Below are positions 39,191-48,379 of a stretch of 64,000 bases of DNA, piece by piece (the first letter of the stretch is position 1; each line of letters opens with the position of its first letter). The DNA lies in the NCBI RefSeq assembly GCF_010500835.1, contig NZ_JAAAMJ010000019.1:16005-80004 (forward strand), read 5' to 3'. The DNA comes from Aurantimonas aggregata. Lineage in GTDB: Bacteria; Pseudomonadota; Alphaproteobacteria; Rhizobiales; Rhizobiaceae. The notes beneath the pieces were generated by a model that had not been told where the DNA came from, did not search any database, and saw only the letters and a program-made list of their open reading frames with translations. The position numbers and the translations under genes are program-made.

Positions 39191-40288
39191 ATGCGACCCG
39201 TTCCGAACAGGGGTATCCTGGACATCGAGGCCTACGTGCCCGGTAAGAGCAAGGCGCCGGAAGGCGTTCGCCTCCACAAGCTCTCCTCCAACGAGAGCCC
39301 GCTGGGCGCCTCGCCGGCAGCGCTGGAGGCGGCGGCATCCGCCCTGACGCATCTGGAATCCTATCCCGACGGCCAGGCCGACGCGCTGAAGCGCGCCATC
39401 GCCGAGGTGCACGGGCTGAACCCGCGCGCCCTGCTCTGCGGCAACGGCTCGGACGAGCTGCTCGGCCTCCTCTGCCAGTGCTATCTCGAGCCCGGCGACG
39501 AGGCGATCCACAGCGAGCACGGCTTCCTCGTCTACAAGATCCAGATCCTCGCCCGCGGCGCGACGCCCGTCGTCGCGCCGGAAAAGGACGCCACGGCCGA
39601 CGTCGACGCCATCCTGTCGCGCGTCACCGAGCGCACCAAGCTGGTCTTCCTCGCCAACCCGAACAACCCGACCGGCACCTACCTGCCGTTCGACGAGGTG
39701 CGGCGCCTGCATGCCGGCCTGCCGGGCAACGTCATCCTGGTGCTCGACGCGGCCTATGCCGAATATGTCCGGCGCAACGACTACGGCGCCGGCATCGAGC
39801 TCGTCTCCTCGGCCGACAATGTGGTGATGACCCGGACCTTCTCGAAGATCTACGGCCTTGCCGCGCTGCGCATCGGCTGGCTCTACGGTCCGGAGGCGGT
39901 GGTCGACGCGCTCGACCGCGTGCGCGGGCCGTTCAACCTCAACGCTCTGGCGATCGCGGCCGGCGCGGCGGCGATCCGCGACCGCGGCTTCCTCGAGACG
40001 GCGGTCGAGCACAACACCCACTGGCTGGAATGGACGACCAAGGCGCTGACCGATCTCGGCCTCGCGGTGACGCCCAGCGTCGGCAATTTCGTCCTCGTCC
40101 ACTTCCCGGCCGAGCCCGGCCGCACCGCCGCCGAGGCCGACGACTTCCTCTCCGCAAGGGGCTACATCCTGCGCCGCGTCGCCGGCTACGGCCTGCCGGA
40201 TGCCCTGCGCCTGTCGATCGGCACGGAAGAGGCCAATCGCGGCGTCGTCGCGAGCCTGGCGGAATTTCTCGGCAAGGCGACCGCATGA
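39191..40288 (+). CDS. hisC: Histidinol-phosphate aminotransferase
   Basis: PLP aminotransferase of histidine synthesis; in many alphaproteobacteria it also transaminates prephenate/aromatic keto acids. The 365-residue protein begins [20 protein letters not shown], with [32 protein letters not shown] and the PLP lysine in [15 protein letters not shown]. The stop overlaps the tyrA start (ATGA), and this hisC-tyrA pairing argues for a tyrosine/phenylalanine role too. Confidence 0.94.
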   Translation: MRPVPNRGILDIEAYVPGKSKAPEGVRLHKLSSNESPLGASPAALEAAASALTHLESYPDGQADALKRAIAEVHGLNPRALLCGNGSDELLGLLCQCYLEPGDEAIHSEHGFLVYKIQILARGATPVVAPEKDATADVDAILSRVTERTKLVFLANPNNPTGTYLPFDEVRRLHAGLPGNVILVLDAAYAEYVRRNDYGAGIELVSSADNVVMTRTFSKIYGLAALRIGWLYGPEAVVDALDRVRGPFNLNALAIAAGAAAIRDRGFLETAVEHNTHWLEWTTKALTDLGLAVTPSVGNFVLVHFPAEPGRTAAEADDFLSARGYILRRVAGYGLPDALRLSIGTEEANRGVVASLAEFLGKATA

Positions 40289-41223
40289 GTGAAGCCCCCT
40301 TCGCGCGCGTCGCGCTGATCGGCATCGGCCTGATCGGCTCGTCGCTCGCCCACAACATCCGCGCCCACAGGCTCGCGGATCACATCGCCATCACCACCCG
40401 CCGCGCCGAGACCCTGGCGCGGGCGGCAGAACTTGGCCTCGGCGACAGCTACCACCTCGACGCCGCGGAAGCCGTGCGCGGTGCCGACCTGGTGATCCTC
40501 TGCGTGCCGGTCGGCTCCTGCGGCGCGGTGTCGAAGGAGATCGCCGCCGCGCTCGAGCCCGGCGCGATCGTCTCCGACGTCGGCTCGGTCAAGGGCTCGG
40601 TCATCCAGCAGATGCAGCCGAACCTGCCGGCGCACATCCACTTCGTCCCCGCCCACCCGATCGCCGGCACCGAACAGTCGGGGCCCGACGCCGGCTTCCG
40701 CGAGCTGTTCGAGAACCGCTGGTGCATCCTGACGCCGGTCGAGGGCACCGATCCGCAGGCCGTCGAGCGGCTGAAGCGCTTCTGGGAGGGCTGCGGCTCG
40801 AATGTCGAGGTGATGACCGCCGAGCACCACGACCTGGTGCTGGCCATCGTCAGCCACGTGCCGCATCTGATCGCCTACAACATCGTCGGCACCGCCGCCG
40901 ACCTCGAGACGGTGACGCAGTCGGAAGTGGTGAAGTTCTCCGCCTCCGGCTTCCGCGACTTCACCCGCATCGCCGCCTCCGACCCGACGATGTGGCGCGA
41001 CGTCTTCCTGCACAACCGCGAGGCGGTGCTGGAGATGCTGGCGCGGTTCTCGGAAGATCTGGCGACGCTGCAGCGGGCGATCCGCTGGGGCGACGGCGAT
41101 ACGCTGTTCGAGCTGTTCACCCGCACCCGCGCCATACGGCGCGGCATCGTTGAGGCCGGTCAGGATACGGCCCAGCCGGATTTCGGCCGCGAGCACGGCC
41201 GCGGCCCGAAGGACGAGACATAG
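40285..41223 (+). CDS. tyrA: Prephenate/arogenate dehydrogenase family protein
   Basis: Oxidative decarboxylation of prephenate (or arogenate) in tyrosine synthesis. The 312-residue protein has the dinucleotide fold [16 protein letters not shown], then [45 protein letters not shown] and [15 protein letters not shown] with the catalytic His. There is no fused chorismate mutase or ACT domain. NAD versus NADP and prephenate versus arogenate cannot be settled by eye. It is translationally coupled to hisC. Confidence 0.94.
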   Translation: MSEAPFARVALIGIGLIGSSLAHNIRAHRLADHIAITTRRAETLARAAELGLGDSYHLDAAEAVRGADLVILCVPVGSCGAVSKEIAAALEPGAIVSDVGSVKGSVIQQMQPNLPAHIHFVPAHPIAGTEQSGPDAGFRELFENRWCILTPVEGTDPQAVERLKRFWEGCGSNVEVMTAEHHDLVLAIVSHVPHLIAYNIVGTAADLETVTQSEVVKFSASGFRDFTRIAASDPTMWRDVFLHNREAVLEMLARFSEDLATLQRAIRWGDGDTLFELFTRTRAIRRGIVEAGQDTAQPDFGREHGRGPKDET

Positions 41224-41290
41224 GCGCCGGGCCTAGGCTGCAGATCTATTTCCGCTGTTTTTGGGTGGAAACGACGTGCATAATTGGCGC

Positions 41291-41518
41291 ATGACAAAGC
41301 TACTAGAACAGGCCGTTGCGCGCGTCCGCGCCCTGCCCGCCGATCAGCAGGACGAGTTTGCGCGTGTGCTGTTGCGCCTCGCCGGTGATGATGGGCCAGT
41401 TTATCAACTGACGCCCGAGGAAAATGCCTCGCTTGCCGGCTCGCTTGCGGAAGCCGAGCGCGGCGAGTTCGCGACGGACGAGCAGGTGCAGGCGGTCTGG
41501 GCGAAATACAACCGTTGA
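41291..41518 (+). CDS. Type II antitoxin of a ParE/RelE-type module
   Basis: A 75-residue acidic protein: MTKLLEQAVARVRALPADQQ, DEFARVLLRLAG, then QLTPEENASLAGSLAEAERG and FATDEQVQAVWAKY. The last part is the familiar toxin-binding tail of small antitoxins next to ParE/RelE toxins. Its stop overlaps the toxin's TTG start (TTGA). The module sits as an insertion between tyrA and DUF2125, genes otherwise close in relatives. With a broken toxin it may persist as an orphan or autoregulator. Confidence 0.85.
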   Translation: MTKLLEQAVARVRALPADQQDEFARVLLRLAGDDGPVYQLTPEENASLAGSLAEAERGEFATDEQVQAVWAKYNR

Positions 41519-41815
41519 GACTGCGTTATACGCCGACGGCCGCCTATGAGCTGGAACAGGTGCTCGCCCATATCGCGGAGCAATCCCCGCAGGCCGCAAG
41601 CCGCAAGCCGCGTTCGATCGCGCATCCAGAAGACCATCAATCTCCTGATCGAGCACCCCCTCAGCGGCCAGATGACGAGCCGACGCCGGTTGCGGCGGAT
41701 CGTGACAACGCCTTATCCCTATCTGATCTTCTACGAAGCGCGGGAAAGCGAAGTCGTCATCATCGGCGTTCGCCATGCAGCACGCGACCCCTCGACCATG
41801 CCCGGGCGGTCATGA
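41515..41815 (+). pseudogene. ParE/RelE-family toxin disrupted by a 7-bp tandem duplication
   Basis: The frame starts at TTG 41515 (MRLRYTPTAAYELEQVLAHI then AEQSPQAASRK), and the rest of the toxin (RSRIQKTINLLIEHPLSGQM, RRIVTTPYPYLIFYEARESE, VVIIGVRHAARDPSTM) is in another frame. The break coincides with GCCGCAA repeated at 41593-41599 and 41600-41606. Removing one copy restores one continuous ParE-like frame of about 97 residues. ParE toxins inhibit gyrase; RelE types cut mRNA; which applies is unknown. Confidence 0.85.
41593..41611 (+). repeat. 7-bp tandem repeat (GCCGCAA x2 plus GCCGC)
   Basis: Two full and one partial copy of GCCGCAA lie head to tail inside the toxin gene. The extra copy shifts the frame by one, and such short repeats can be gained or lost by strand slippage. 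Confidence 0.9.
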
Positions 41816-41909
41816 CGATCGACGGCTTTGCGCGAGTTTCAATGGGCGGCCGCGCCTGCGCAGAACGGTTAAGGGGCGGGAGAGACTAGCAGCGTGGCAA
41901 TCCCAGCCT

Positions 41910-42917
41910 CTACTGCAGCGGCGGAACGCTGCCGAGCGGGATGACCCCGGCCGACACGTCGCCGTCGCGAACGTTCAGCCCGATCACCGTCCAGCCGTTC
42001 TCCTGGCGGCCGATGAAACCCACCGCCGCGGCGATCGAGTTCGCCACCGATGCGAGCGGCGGCAGCGCCTCGGCGACCAGCGCCGCGATCTGCTGCGGAT
42101 CGGTCACGGCCAGCTCGAAATCGCCGGAAAGCTCCCCGTCCGCGTCGAAGCGAAAGGTTCCGGACAATTCCGCCCCGGCATCGCCGGAATCAATCGTCAA
42201 GGCCCGCAGCGTCGCGTCGCGATCGGCCATCGCCTCCCGCAACGTGCCGCCGGCGCCGCCGGCGAGCCAGTTCGCCGCGCCGGCGATCGTCGCGTCCAGC
42301 GCGACGTCGAACGCCGGCAGTGCCGGCATCTCGGGCGCCACGATGCGAATGCCGCGATCGGTCACGGCGAGATCGAGATCGGCATCGCGGCGGCGCACAT
42401 GCACTTCCAGATGCTCGGCCGTCGCCAGCGGCAGCCGCCCGGCCGCCGGCTGCGCCAAAGCCACGTCCGGCGCCTCGACGACCAGCGAGAAGCGGTCGAG
42501 CCCCTCGGTCCAGAAGCTGGCGCTCGCCTGGGCCAGCTGCCAGCGGATGTCGAGCGGCGGGGCCTCCGGCGAATCGACGATCAACGGCGAACCGAGTTCG
42601 GAAACGACCTGGTTCGGCTGGTAGATTTGCGCCGCCGTCCGCAGCCCGCCGGCGGCGAGACGCAGCCCTTCGCCGCGCGGATCGACTGTCACCGCGTCGC
42701 AGCTTAGGCCGAGCCGGAAGGGGTAGCCCACGACCGCACGGTTGGGGCAGCCGATCTCGACGCCGTTGGCGGCAGCGGCTTCGATCGTCGCATCGATGCG
42801 CGTATCGAGCTGCGCCGCGAGGAAATACCAGGCAGCGGTGAGCGCGAGGAACAGCGCCACCGCCACGACGACGATCCAGAGATAGGCCTTCCGGGCCGAG
42901 CCGCTTGACGCCGCCAT
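41910..42917 (-). CDS. DUF2125 domain-containing membrane-anchored protein
   Basis: A 335-residue protein with one N-terminal transmembrane helix (AYLWIVVVAVALFLALTAAW) and a large periplasmic beta-rich domain: VEIGCPNRAVVGYPFRLGLS, SPLIVDSPEAPPLDIRWQLA and repeated Ala/Gly-rich strands. This fits DUF2125, a family of unknown role typical of alphaproteobacteria. ATG 42917 was chosen because AAAGGAT precedes it. It is divergent from the gamma-glutamylcyclotransferase gene. Confidence 0.88.
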   Translation of the reverse strand: MAASSGSARKAYLWIVVVAVALFLALTAAWYFLAAQLDTRIDATIEAAAANGVEIGCPNRAVVGYPFRLGLSCDAVTVDPRGEGLRLAAGGLRTAAQIYQPNQVVSELGSPLIVDSPEAPPLDIRWQLAQASASFWTEGLDRFSLVVEAPDVALAQPAAGRLPLATAEHLEVHVRRRDADLDLAVTDRGIRIVAPEMPALPAFDVALDATIAGAANWLAGGAGGTLREAMADRDATLRALTIDSGDAGAELSGTFRFDADGELSGDFELAVTDPQQIAALVAEALPPLASVANSIAAAVGFIGRQENGWTVIGLNVRDGDVSAGVIPLGSVPPLQ

Positions 42918-42977
42918 CGCCGTATCCTTTGTGAGCACCCGGCCGGCAGAACCGACGGACAGGGCGATTTGAGGGCA

Positions 42978-43490
42978 ATGGACGATTTATGGGTGTTTGG
43001 CTACGGCTCGCTGATCTGGCGGCCGGGTTTTGCGTTTCTCGACCGCCAGCCGGCGCGGCTCGCCGGCTATCACCGCGCGCTCTGCATCCACTCGCACGTC
43101 CATCGCGGCACGCCGCAGCGGCCGGGCCTGGTCTTCGGGCTCGACCGCGGCGGCTCCTGCGTCGGCATGGCGTTCCGTGTGGCGGCCGCCGAGGCCGACG
43201 CGGTGGTGGCCTATCTGCGCGAGCGCGAACTCGTCACCAACGTCTATCGCGAGGCGCATCTGCCGCTCCGGCTGCATGACGGCGGGAGCGTGCGCGCCCT
43301 CACCTACATCGTCGACCGCGGCCACAGCCAGTATGCCGGGCGCATGACCCCGGCCGAGGCCGCCGTCATCGTCCGTGGCGCCCACGGCCAGTCCGGCCCC
43401 AATGTCGACTACGTCACAAGCGCGCTGGCGCACATCACCGAGATGGGACTGAAGGACCGCTGGCTGGCCGAGGTCGTCGCGCGGCTCTGA
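42978..43490 (+). CDS. Gamma-glutamylcyclotransferase (ChaC-like)
   Basis: Splits glutathione or gamma-glutamyl amino acids, releasing 5-oxoproline. The 170-residue protein starts MDDLWVFGYGSLIWRPGFAF, where FGYGSLIW is the substrate loop, and carries the ChaC segment CIHSHVHRGTPQRPGLVFGL and YLRERELVTNVYREAHLPL with the catalytic Glu. It ends GPNVDYVTSALAHITEMGLK, a ChaC pattern. ATG 42978 has GAGG upstream. Confidence 0.92.
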   Translation: MDDLWVFGYGSLIWRPGFAFLDRQPARLAGYHRALCIHSHVHRGTPQRPGLVFGLDRGGSCVGMAFRVAAAEADAVVAYLRERELVTNVYREAHLPLRLHDGGSVRALTYIVDRGHSQYAGRMTPAEAAVIVRGAHGQSGPNVDYVTSALAHITEMGLKDRWLAEVVARL

Positions 43491-43494
43491 GCGC

Positions 43495-44280
43495 TCAGCG
43501 CGGGGCCGAGGGCTCGTCGTCGAGATCAGGCTTTGCCGCGGAAGCCGCCGGAACATAGCCGTCCCGGGCATAGGCTTCCGCCAGGAGATCGGCCGAGCGC
43601 TCCTCGATCCCGCCGCGCAGCCGGTCGAGAAATTCGGCGCGCGGCAGGTCCGGCGGCACCGGGGCCAGGATGTCGGCGCGGATCGTCCCCGGCCGGCGGA
43701 CGAACTGGCGCCGCGGCCAATAGAGCCCCGAGTTCAGCGCCACCGGCACGACCGGCAGCCCAAGCGCCTCGTAGAGCCGGAACACGCCCTGCCGGTAGTC
43801 GGGCGCCGCCCCCGGCGCGGTGCGCGTGCCTTCCGGGAAGATGACGATCTGGCGCCCGTCGGCAGCGGCCTTCTCGGCGCCTTCGATCATCGAGGCGACG
43901 GCCCCGCCCCGCCGCGCCCGGTCGACCGGGATCATCCGCATGCGCCTCGCGAACCAGCCGAAGAACGGGATCGACAGCAGTTCCTTCTTGAGGATGAAGG
44001 TCGGGCGATCGAGATAGGGCAGGAAGGCGAAGACGTCCCAGACCGACTGGTGCTTGGCGGCGATGATGATCGGGCCGGGCGCGAGGTTCTGCTTGCCGCG
44101 AATGTCGCTGCGGATCCCCGCCACATGCTCGAGCAGCCAGAGATTGGAGCGCGCCCAGTTCTTGACGATCCACCAGCCCGTCGCCTCCGAGACGAAGAAG
44201 AACACCGGCGAATAGACCAGCAGCTGGACGATGAGGTTGAGATAGAACAGGCCGTTGAAGGCCAGCGAGCGAAGAAACAT
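43495..44280 (-). CDS. plsC: 1-acyl-sn-glycerol-3-phosphate acyltransferase (PlsC-type)
   Basis: Makes phosphatidic acid from lysophosphatidic acid at the inner membrane. The 261-residue protein has a hydrophobic N-terminus (FNGLFYLNLIVQLLVYSPVF), the catalytic HX4D as KHQSVWD, IPVDRARRGG, and the substrate motif IFPEGTRTAPGA. It is last in the ftsE-ftsX-ydcF-plsC run. The related lysophospholipid acyltransferases cannot be told apart by eye. Confidence 0.9.
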   Translation of the reverse strand: MFLRSLAFNGLFYLNLIVQLLVYSPVFFFVSEATGWWIVKNWARSNLWLLEHVAGIRSDIRGKQNLAPGPIIIAAKHQSVWDVFAFLPYLDRPTFILKKELLSIPFFGWFARRMRMIPVDRARRGGAVASMIEGAEKAAADGRQIVIFPEGTRTAPGAAPDYRQGVFRLYEALGLPVVPVALNSGLYWPRRQFVRRPGTIRADILAPVPPDLPRAEFLDRLRGGIEERSADLLAEAYARDGYVPAASAAKPDLDDEPSAPR

Positions 44281-44406
44281 GATCAAGGGATCGCTCCCGC
44301 GGCGGTCATCTGGGCCATGCGGGAGCCTGTCTCCCGCCAGCGGTCGCTGCAGGGTCTACGCTGGCAGGACGGGAAAATCGAGGCCCAAGCGCGGAGCCGG
44401 CAATCG

Positions 44407-45114
44407 TCAGGGCTTGAAATGGGCGACGCGGGTCGAGACGCTCTCCTTGGCGACGACCCCGATCGTGCCCAGGAAGCGCGCCGCGATCAACTTGACGTAT
44501 TCGCTCGCCAGGACGCGCAGGCCGGGCGCCGAGGGCATCTGCTCGTCCCGCCACAGATCGTTGCGCCGCACCGCATAGGGCGTGACCGAGCGGATGTTGC
44601 CGACCCGGTCGAACTCGATCAGCGAGCGCGGCATGTGGTAGTCGCTGGTCACCAGGATCAGGTCGCGGAAGCCCTGTTCGCGGGCCCAGCGACCGGCGAT
44701 CTCGGCATTGCCGACGGTGTTGAGCGCCGCGTAGTCGATGTCGACGCAGCAGTCGAACCATTCCCGGTCGGTGTCGGTCAGGCGGGCCAGCGCATCGACG
44801 CTGGTGCCGGGATTGACGCCGCTGATCAGCAGCCGGCGGCCGCGTCCCTCCTTCAGGAGGTCGATGGCGTGATCGATGCGCAGCGCACCACCGGTCAGCA
44901 CTACGATGCCGTCGGCAGCGGCGAACGCCGCCGGCCTGGAAAGAAGGTTGACCTCTTCGGTGAAGCGCAGGAAACCGCCGGCGAGATAGCCGCACAGCGC
45001 GACGAAGGCGAGCACGACGATGGACGTCACGCCAATCGGCCGGCGCCGACGCTTTCCGTCAGCCGGGGGCGCCGTCTGTTCGGGACTGTCGGTGATCGGC
45101 ACGAAACTCGTCAT
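44407..45114 (-). CDS. YdcF/SanA-like DUF218 protein
   Basis: A 235-residue protein with one N-terminal transmembrane helix (GVTSIVVLAFVALCGYLAGG) and a DUF218 domain: DGIVVLTGGALRIDHAIDLL, LLISGVNPGTS, NTVGNAEIAGRWA and LILVTSDYHMPRSLIEF. Such proteins (SanA, YdcF, ElyC) are tied to envelope integrity and may bind SAM or precursors. Its place after ftsEX supports an envelope role, which is inference. Confidence 0.9.
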   Translation of the reverse strand: MTSFVPITDSPEQTAPPADGKRRRRPIGVTSIVVLAFVALCGYLAGGFLRFTEEVNLLSRPAAFAAADGIVVLTGGALRIDHAIDLLKEGRGRRLLISGVNPGTSVDALARLTDTDREWFDCCVDIDYAALNTVGNAEIAGRWAREQGFRDLILVTSDYHMPRSLIEFDRVGNIRSVTPYAVRRNDLWRDEQMPSAPGLRVLASEYVKLIAARFLGTIGVVAKESVSTRVAHFKP

Positions 45115-45203
45115 TCGGCAGTCTATTCCCGCGATTGCGGCGGAGTGGTGAACCGCCGGTCGTCCCGTTTGCCCGACTCTGGGCGTACAGGGTTAACGAG
45201 GCC

Positions 45204-46193
45204 TTACCCTTCGACCGGTGAAATCATGTCGATCGCCGCCAGCTGCCGCATCACCGTGATCCTCGAGGTGAACGCCGTCAGGCCGCCAATGGTTGCAATC
45301 AGGACCACAACCCCGACATAGCCGGTCCAGCCGATGGAAAACGAGCCGAACAGCGCGCTGATCTGGTCGGCCTCGGGCGTCGCCTGGTTGGTCCGCGTCC
45401 ACAGCCCCATCAGTGCGAAGAGAAACAGCGCGGCAAGCCCGCCGCCCAGTGCGCCGAACAGGCCGAGGCGCAGGAAATGGCCCTGGAACTCCCCGGCGAT
45501 AAAGCCCGACCGGGCGCCGACGAAGTGCAGGACCTCGATGATCTGGCGGTTGCCGGCCATCGCGCCGCGCGTGGCGAAGATAACCGTGAGGACGGTCGCG
45601 ACCAGCACCAGCGTCAGCACCGCCAGCCCGGCGATGACCATCGCCCGTGCCATGGTGACGAGCCGCGAGACCCAAGCGCGGTGGTCGTCGAGCAGGGCCG
45701 AGGGAACGGCGGCGGTCAGCTGCGCGGCGAAGGCGGCGAAATCCGGCGGCGAATCTCCGTCGATGGCGATGATGACGAGGCGCGGCACCGGCAGTTCGTC
45801 GAGGTCGAGGCCGGTGCCCAGCCAGGGCTGCAACAGCCGGCCGGTGGCCGCGTCGTCGAGCACCGAGGCGCCGGTGATGCCCGGCGTCCCGTTGGCGATC
45901 GTCTGCACCGTTTGCAGGGCGGCCGCCATGTCGACGCCGTCGTCCGGCATCACCTGCACGGTGATCTCGCGCGAGATGTCGCTCTGCCACTGCCCGGCCG
46001 TGTCGGAAACCAGCGTCACGGCGCCGACGGTCAGGCTGGCGAGGAAGGTCATGATGGCGATCACGGTCATCAGCGCCCGGCCGGCGACGTTGGCGGGCGG
46101 CACGATCGGCGCCGGGCGCTCGCGGCGGGTCAGCCCCGTCGTGCGTTCGACGAATTCGCGCAGGTCCAGCCACCGTTCGGCAAGATCAGTCAT
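45204..46193 (-). CDS. ftsX: Cell division protein FtsX
   Basis: Membrane partner of FtsE; the complex activates wall hydrolases at the septum. The 329-residue protein has four transmembrane segments in the ABC permease pattern (VAGRALMTVIAIMTFLASLT; AMVIAGLAVLTLVLVATVLT; LGLFGALGGGLAALFLFALM; YVGVVVLIATIGGLTAF) and an extracellular domain between the first two. Start ATG 46193 overlaps the end of ftsE by eight bases. Confidence 0.93.
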   Translation of the reverse strand: MTDLAERWLDLREFVERTTGLTRRERPAPIVPPANVAGRALMTVIAIMTFLASLTVGAVTLVSDTAGQWQSDISREITVQVMPDDGVDMAAALQTVQTIANGTPGITGASVLDDAATGRLLQPWLGTGLDLDELPVPRLVIIAIDGDSPPDFAAFAAQLTAAVPSALLDDHRAWVSRLVTMARAMVIAGLAVLTLVLVATVLTVIFATRGAMAGNRQIIEVLHFVGARSGFIAGEFQGHFLRLGLFGALGGGLAALFLFALMGLWTRTNQATPEADQISALFGSFSIGWTGYVGVVVLIATIGGLTAFTSRITVMRQLAAIDMISPVEG

Positions 46194-46845
46194 AGATTTC
46201 CAGTCTGCCATCCGCGAGGACCATGCGGCGGGCGTCGACCTGTTCCATCAGGCCGAGATCGTGGGTGGCGATGACCACCGCGGTGCCGGTGCGGTTGAGT
46301 TCGAGGAAGAGGCGCAACAGGCGCCGCGCCAGCGGCGGGTCGACATTGCCCGTCGGCTCGTCGGCGAGGAGAATGTCCGGCTGGTCGATCAGCGCGCGAG
46401 CAATGGCGGCGCGCTGCTTCTCGCCGCCCGACAGCACCACCGGCGAGGCGTTGAGCCGCTCGCCGAGCCCGACCCACTTGATCAGGTCGATCACGTCCTG
46501 GCGGTAGCTGGCCTCGTCCTTGCCGCGCACCCGGAGCGGCAGCGCGACGTTCTCGTAGGTGGTCAGGTGCTCGAGCAGGCGGAAATCCTGGAAGACGACG
46601 CCGATGCGGCGCCTTATCGACGGCAGGTCGGCGCGCGACAGGGTCGCGGCATCCCGCCCGAGTACGGTGATCAGGCCGCGCGTCGGCTTCAGCGCCAGGA
46701 ACAGCATCCGCAACAGGCTGCTCTTGCCGGCGCCGGACGGGCCGGTGAGGAACTGGAAGGACTGGCGCCGGATCTCGAAGGAGAGATCGCGCAGCACCTC
46801 CGGCCCCATGTCGTAGCGCAGCCCGACATTTTCGAACCGAATCAT
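46186..46845 (-). CDS. ftsE: Cell division ATP-binding protein FtsE
   Basis: ABC ATPase of FtsEX. The 219-residue protein has Walker A GPSGAGKSS (35-43), Q-loop VVFQDFRLLEHLTTYENVAL, signature VLSGGEKQRAAIARAL and Walker B ILLADEPTGNVD, followed by the H-loop ATHD. ATG 46845 gives the standard MIRFENVGLRYD start. It is divergent from the gene at 47001 across 155 bases that hold no other gene. Confidence 0.95.
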   Translation of the reverse strand: MIRFENVGLRYDMGPEVLRDLSFEIRRQSFQFLTGPSGAGKSSLLRMLFLALKPTRGLITVLGRDAATLSRADLPSIRRRIGVVFQDFRLLEHLTTYENVALPLRVRGKDEASYRQDVIDLIKWVGLGERLNASPVVLSGGEKQRAAIARALIDQPDILLADEPTGNVDPPLARRLLRLFLELNRTGTAVVIATHDLGLMEQVDARRMVLADGRLEIYD

Positions 46846-47000
46846 CCTCGAAGTTTCCCCCATTTTCGTGCCGCCGTCAGGATGCGCCGGACTGTGTTCA
46901 TTTCAGGCCGCCGCGTCGACCACTTCGCCGAGGGGCGGCTTCACGGTTTGTTAAGCATGTTTCCTTACCCGTTTCTGAAGTGAATGACCGGGAGGATGCG

Positions 47001-47759
47001 TTGACCGAGTTCCGCCGAGCCTCGCCCGTATCGGACGAAAGCCGCCACCGCGCCGACCCCGCTGCCCCTGCCCGGGTGATCGAGGGCACGGCCGAGGTGA
47101 CGACGCGCATCCGCCGGGACAAGTCCGCCGCCGAGATGGAAGCCGCCCGGCTGAGCCTTGCCGCGCCGACCGGGGAAGCCGAGGCCCGCACCCTGTTCGG
47201 CCGCCGCGCGCCACTCGATCCGGCGGGCTCGAGGCGCCGCCACGACGCCCAGACGGCGGCCCCCGACCTCCTCTGGCAGAGCCGGGCGCCGCGCGGCGCC
47301 CGGCCGATGCCCGGCGGCGCCGCCCGCGCCATCGTCGCCCATGCACGATCGCTGCGGCTGCGCGACGCCGCCTCCATCGCCACCGCCTTCGTCGTCGGCA
47401 TGTTCGCGCTGCCGTTCCTGGTCCTGTGGATGGCGGCGGCGCCGGTGGCAGCACCCTTGGTCATGTCGCCGTCGGGCGGCGTGATCCTCAGCGATGTCGA
47501 GACCAGCCTTTCGCCGCGCGGCGATGGCGCCGTCCTGACCGTCGCCGGCCGGCTCGCCAATGTCGCGACCCGATCGGCGAATGTTCCGCTGATGCACATC
47601 GTCATGAGCGCCCCCGACGGCAGCCGCCAGGTCAAGCCGCTGCGCGCCGGGATCGGCGAACTCGGCGCCGGCCAGTCGGTGCAGTTCCTCTCGGCGCTGG
47701 CGGTTCCCGCCGGCACCGATGGCGACATCGCCGTCGACTTCGCGGTGGGCGGCCTGTGA
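47001..47759 (+). CDS. Single-span membrane protein (DUF3426-like C-terminal domain), coupled to hpt
   Basis: A 252-residue protein starting at TTG 47001 with GGGAGG five bases upstream; GTG 46980 is an alternative. The first 120 residues are polar and low-complexity; one transmembrane helix follows (ASIATAFVVGMFALPFLVLW). The C-terminal domain (VILSDVETSLSPRGDGAVLT, VAGRLANVATRSANVPLMHI) is DUF3426-like, as in MJ0042 zinc-ribbon proteins usually found here in Rhizobiales, but no Cys exists, so the zinc ribbon is absent. The stop overlaps the hpt GTG start. Confidence 0.75.
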   Translation: MTEFRRASPVSDESRHRADPAAPARVIEGTAEVTTRIRRDKSAAEMEAARLSLAAPTGEAEARTLFGRRAPLDPAGSRRRHDAQTAAPDLLWQSRAPRGARPMPGGAARAIVAHARSLRLRDAASIATAFVVGMFALPFLVLWMAAAPVAAPLVMSPSGGVILSDVETSLSPRGDGAVLTVAGRLANVATRSANVPLMHIVMSAPDGSRQVKPLRAGIGELGAGQSVQFLSALAVPAGTDGDIAVDFAVGGL

Positions 47760-48292
47760 TCACCGTACGCGGCAAGACCATCGAGACGCTGTTCGACGAG
47801 GAGCGGATCGCCGCCGAAGTCATGCGCGTCGCCGGGGAGATCGCCGCGACGCCCTCCACCGACCTCCTGGTCGTGTCGGTGCTCAAGGGTTCCTTCGTCT
47901 TCGCCGCCGACCTGATCCGCGCCATGCACCTGACCGGCCTCGCCCCCGAGGTCGAGTTCATCACTTTGTCGAGCTACGGCGCCGGCACCGAGCCCGGCGA
48001 AATCCGTGTCCTGCGCGACGTCGAGAGCCCGGTCGAGGGCCGCACGGTGCTGCTCGTCGACGACATCCTCGAATCCGGCCGCACGATCAGCTTCGCCCGC
48101 GACATGCTGCTGGGTCGTGGCGCGAAGGAGGTGAAGATCGCCGTCCTCCTCGACAAGCGCATGCGCCGGAAGGCCGCCATCGAGGCCGACTATGTCGGCT
48201 TCGATTGCCCCGACTATTTCGTCGTCGGCTACGGCATGGACGTCGCGCACGCCTTCCGCGAGCTGCCCTTCGTCGGCAAGGTGGTGGAATAG
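47756..48292 (+). CDS. hpt: Hypoxanthine phosphoribosyltransferase
   Basis: Salvages hypoxanthine (and perhaps guanine) to nucleotides. The 178-residue protein has LLVVSVLKGSFVFAADLIRA, the PRPP loop VLLVDDILESGRTI and DYVGFDCPDYFVVGYGMD. GTG 47756 overlaps the stop of the preceding gene (GTGA), a firm start choice. It is followed 87 bases later by the cpdR-like gene. Confidence 0.95.
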   Translation: MITVRGKTIETLFDEERIAAEVMRVAGEIAATPSTDLLVVSVLKGSFVFAADLIRAMHLTGLAPEVEFITLSSYGAGTEPGEIRVLRDVESPVEGRTVLLVDDILESGRTISFARDMLLGRGAKEVKIAVLLDKRMRRKAAIEADYVGFDCPDYFVVGYGMDVAHAFRELPFVGKVVE

Positions 48293-48379
48293 TTCCTGCC
48301 CGTTAAGCTTCAGGTCAGGCCGATGCCCTATGCCGGTGGTAGATGCGCGCACGGCTATGACGACCTGCAGGAGAATGGC

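Noticed and set aside
45193..45207. CtrA box near the 3' end of ftsX (TTAA-N7-TTAC)
   Set aside because: One mismatch and overlap with the coding end; weaker than the site at 18267, not listed as a feature.
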